This document shows positions 61,971 through 64,000 of a stretch of DNA of 64,000 nucleotides, in pieces. Numbering within the stretch: the stretch's first letter is position 1; every line of letters begins with the position of its first letter. Source of the stretch: Tropicimonas sp047971885 (lineage in GTDB: Bacteria > Pseudomonadota > Alphaproteobacteria > Rhodobacterales > Rhodobacteraceae); assembly GCF_047971885.1 (NCBI RefSeq), contig NZ_JBKEAE010000124.1:36701-100700 (forward strand), in the 5' to 3' direction. Below the pieces are notes generated by a model. That model ran no database searches. It worked only from the letters and a program-made list of their open reading frames with translations, and was not told where the DNA came from. The position numbers were made by a program, and so were the translations under genes.

Positions 61971-63585
61971 GTCGTTGGGCAGCCGCCGCCAGATCGGCAG
62001 GAGCAGCCCCGTCACCATATGCAGGACGCCTTCGGAAAACTCCGGCACGTCGGCCAACTCGGCGTTCCAGGCCGAGGCGAAAGCGTGCCGGTCTGCCTCG
62101 ACCCAATGCGTCCCGCCCATCAGGCGGATGGGGATGTTGTGTGCTTCCATCGGCCGGATCAGCCGAACGCGGCGGTCGACCTCGCCATCGTCGAGCATGA
62201 TGGCGGTGGTCGGAATCTGCACGGCGGCTCGGCCCGACTGTTCGTTGATGAGGAGCCGGGCTCGCGGATCGGCAAGTTCGGCAAGAGCGGCGTCGAGCGA
62301 GACAGGCCGGTTGCGCTTGCGCTCTGCGATGGTCAGCAGGCGGGTTTCGGCACCTGTTCGCGGATGGGTATAGATCGTCCGCCGGTCGGTCACGACGAAG
62401 CTCTCCGCGCGCAGCGTTTCCAGCCCCGCGTCATAGGTGCCGGACGCGATAGCGCCCTCGATGCGGGCCGTCAGGAGCTGCTCGAACACCGTGAAGAGGA
62501 CGCCCTGAAGCTCGATCGTGAGCGCCAGGAGGCGGTTTAAAAACATCGTGATCGGCGGCAGCTCATCCTTGATGCCGTTGTCGTCCATGAGCTTGAGGCC
62601 AGTGGCGGCCTGGAAGCGTTCAAGCGAGCATCCCTCGACCTTGCCGCGCACAAGCAGGAGATAGAGTTGGCGCAGAGCGTCGCGCGCGTAGTGCGATTCC
62701 AGATTGTCCTCGGGCCGGAACAGCCCTTGACCCCCGGTCTGCCGCTGGCCGCGCGTGATCGCGCCCAGCGTGTCGAGCCGTCGGGCGATGGTCGAGAGGA
62801 ATCGCTTCTCGGACTTCACATCGGTCGAGATCGGTCGGAATAACGGCGGCTGCTTCTGATTGGTCCGGTGCGTGCGGCCGAGCCCTTGGATGGCGGTGTC
62901 CGCCTTCCAGCCGGCTTCGAGCAGATAGTGGACGCGCATCGAACGTCTCGTCCACGGTCCAGGCGCCGGGGATGTGGTTTGAATGGGCTTCGCCGGCATA
63001 GATCACCGTTTCAAGCTGCGCGTCCGAGAGCAGGCGATGGATCGTCCTCGGCAGGAGCGGGCGATAGCTCGGCTTGGGCGGTGCAACGCTCGCCATGGCC
63101 GCCGACTGCACGAGCTGGGTCGGATGAGCCTGGGCGCCGGGAATACGGATGACCTGAAGACCGTAATCCTCGTAGATGGCATCGCTGATGTGAACGCCTT
63201 CGGCCGCCTGCCAATCCTGCGTCTCGTAGTCGAGAGGCGCGGCCTCGGGCTCGGCGGGCGCGACGGGGCGCGCGATCTTGGCGTTGCGGCTGATATAGCC
63301 GCGCACGGTGCGGGGCGTGGACGAAGCCGCAGGTAGGCCGGGAAGTTCGACGGGGAGACGGGCCGGAACCTGTTCCGTCACCCAGCCCATCAGCGTGGCG
63401 ACATCCGGCGCGACGCCGGGAGCAGCCGGGAAGGTGGCGGGATCGTCGGCCGGCAGCTTGTCGATAACGGTGAGGCGCGTTGCGACCGTGGTGCCGTGCT
63501 TGGCATAGACGGAACCGTCGATCGCGGCCGAGAAGGCAACGCGACCACGCTCCTGCATGCGGTTGCGGAAATCATGGACATGGTG
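61961..63585 (-). pseudogene. Strawberry-notch-type helicase, two fragments with the ATPase core deleted
   Basis: Two pieces are recognisable in different frames. The upstream piece (about 63570 down to 62941) reads MQERGRVAFSAAIDGSVYAKHGTTVATRLTVIDKLPADDP to PLLPRTIHRLLSDAQLETVIYAGEAHSNHIPGAWTVDETFD, the region between methylase and helicase. The downstream piece (62940 down to about 61970) reads RVHYLLEAGWKADTAIQGLGRTHRTNQKQPPLFRPIS to GVLHMVTGLLLPIWRRLP, the helicase C-terminal domain. The whole methylase and the Walker A/B ATPase core (several hundred residues) are missing, with a frame change at the joint. Not functional. Confidence 0.8.
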
Positions 63586-63692
63586 GGAACCTCGGGAGAG
63601 CGGAAGGGATATGAGCCCGCCGGCGCTCTCTCTCGACCGCACGGACTCGATCCCTTCCGGCCTTCCTCTCCCTCTTACGCCGTGGTCTTAAC

Positions 63693-63959
63693 GTGACGCC
63701 ACCATACGATCCGCTCGTCGCGGCTGCGCGCAACGAGACCCTGCGGGCGTCCAGGTATCTCGGCCGTGCCCGGTGGCGACGATGGAGTGGATACCACCGC
63801 TGGAGCCGCGTCGAGACGAAGATGCATTGTGTCAGACTTCTGGGCCAGCGGCTCATGGCGCGGGACTTCGATCGTCAGGTCGCCGAACTCCAGGTCCGCA
63901 TCGCCGTCCTGAACGGCTACACCGTGCTCGGCATACCTGTCACAGAGCCTGTGGGATAA
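63693..63959 (+). pseudogene. IS5-type transposase, C-terminal fragment
   Basis: The 88 residues ARNETLRASRYLGRARWRRWSGYHRWSRVETKMHCVRLLGQRLMARDFDRQVAELQVRIAVLNGYTVLGIPVTEPVG match the end of a common alphaproteobacterial IS5-family transposase, including the RxxxETKMxxxKxLG block of the DDE domain. The N-terminal two thirds are missing. The bases after the stop (GGATAAGTCTGTCCGGGG...) look like the IS right-hand end region, which continues beyond the window. Confidence 0.75.
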
Positions 63960-64000
63960 GTCTGTCCGGGGAAAGGCGAACCCCGACCATCAGCCGATTT

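Larger units (their letters stand above)
45740..64000. mobile_element. Degenerate integrative conjugative element carrying a catabolic cluster
   Basis: The left part has a radC stub and an excisionase-like HTH gene. The right part has trbF', trbL, trbB', vapBC, a CopG remnant, pieces of the strawberry-notch helicase and an IS5-type transposase tail. These are typical parts of alphaproteobacterial Tn4371-like elements. No integrase, relaxase, traG or complete trb set is present in the window, and at least five deletion joints are visible, so it is not self-transmissible as seen here. The region between holds a 12-kb catabolic cluster. The left edge is approximate (45.6-45.9 kb) and the right edge lies beyond the window. 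Confidence 0.75.

Overview
The window is high-GC DNA from an alphaproteobacterium, most probably a member of the Rhodobacterales (Paracoccus/Rhodobacter/Roseobacter type). This is inferred from the kinds of genes and their order: trpG-trpD-trpC with 4-base overlaps, a PpiD-like chaperone next to trpE, a double cold-shock-domain protein, the F1-ATPase zeta inhibitor (DUF1476), an acs-adk pair, and a valine-degradation operon. No species can be named from sequence alone.

Layout, chromosomal part (1 to about 45.3 kb). The left end carries trpG-trpD-ung-trpC on the minus strand, with the uracil-DNA glycosylase gene wedged between trpD and trpC. Next come a proline/alanine-rich membrane-anchored protein, cardiolipin synthase plus an EEP-family hydrolase, and an AI-2E-family permease. 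A trpE reading frame broken by one in-frame amber codon follows, then ppiD, gpt and fabI. Then pdxH, a cold-shock gene with a long structured leader, a DUF192 protein and tRNA-Pro(UGG). The 14-28 kb stretch holds housekeeping and transport genes: TauE/SafE permease, mobA, dut, a MoeB/ThiF-type E1 enzyme, an amino-acid ABC receptor and permease, M3 oligopeptidase, CDF metal exporter, D-2-hydroxyacid dehydrogenase, ATPase zeta, ychF, trpA and a lactate-dehydrogenase-type flavoenzyme. From 28.6 to 38.5 kb lies an acetate block: acs, adk, the DUF4212 small subunit, an ActP-like symporter, a cNMP/CBS/DUF294 signalling protein, a small membrane protein, a stand-alone receiver, and a fusion of a histidine-kinase-like sensor (without the phospho-accepting His) to a DnaQ-type exonuclease. 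The minus-strand operon at 38.5-41.6 kb fits distal valine/isobutyryl-CoA degradation. An L,D-transpeptidase, a DUF2161 protein, a carboxylate-amine ligase and a glycosyltransferase close the native part.

Layout, accessory part (about 45.7-64 kb). This looks like the wreck of an integrative conjugative element. It has a radC stub and an excisionase-like HTH protein on the left. On the right are trbF, trbL and trbB pieces, a CopG-type remnant fused to pieces of a strawberry-notch helicase, an intact-looking vapBC pair, and an IS5-type transposase tail running off the window. Several deletion joints can be placed to within a few bases.

Between these remnants sits a coherent 12-kb catabolic cluster (46.6-58.8 kb): a GntR/FCD regulator facing an enolase-superfamily enzyme, a lactonase-type amidohydrolase, an SDR, a sugar-type ABC importer, IolD, an HpcH-type aldolase, IolE, a Gfo/Idh/MocA oxidoreductase and a 3'-truncated IolG-like oxidoreductase. 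It combines the ring-opening half of inositol catabolism with a sugar-acid route (lactonase, dehydratase, aldolase). The usual lower inositol genes iolB, iolC, iolJ and iolA are absent. This is the strongest candidate in the window for an undescribed pathway.
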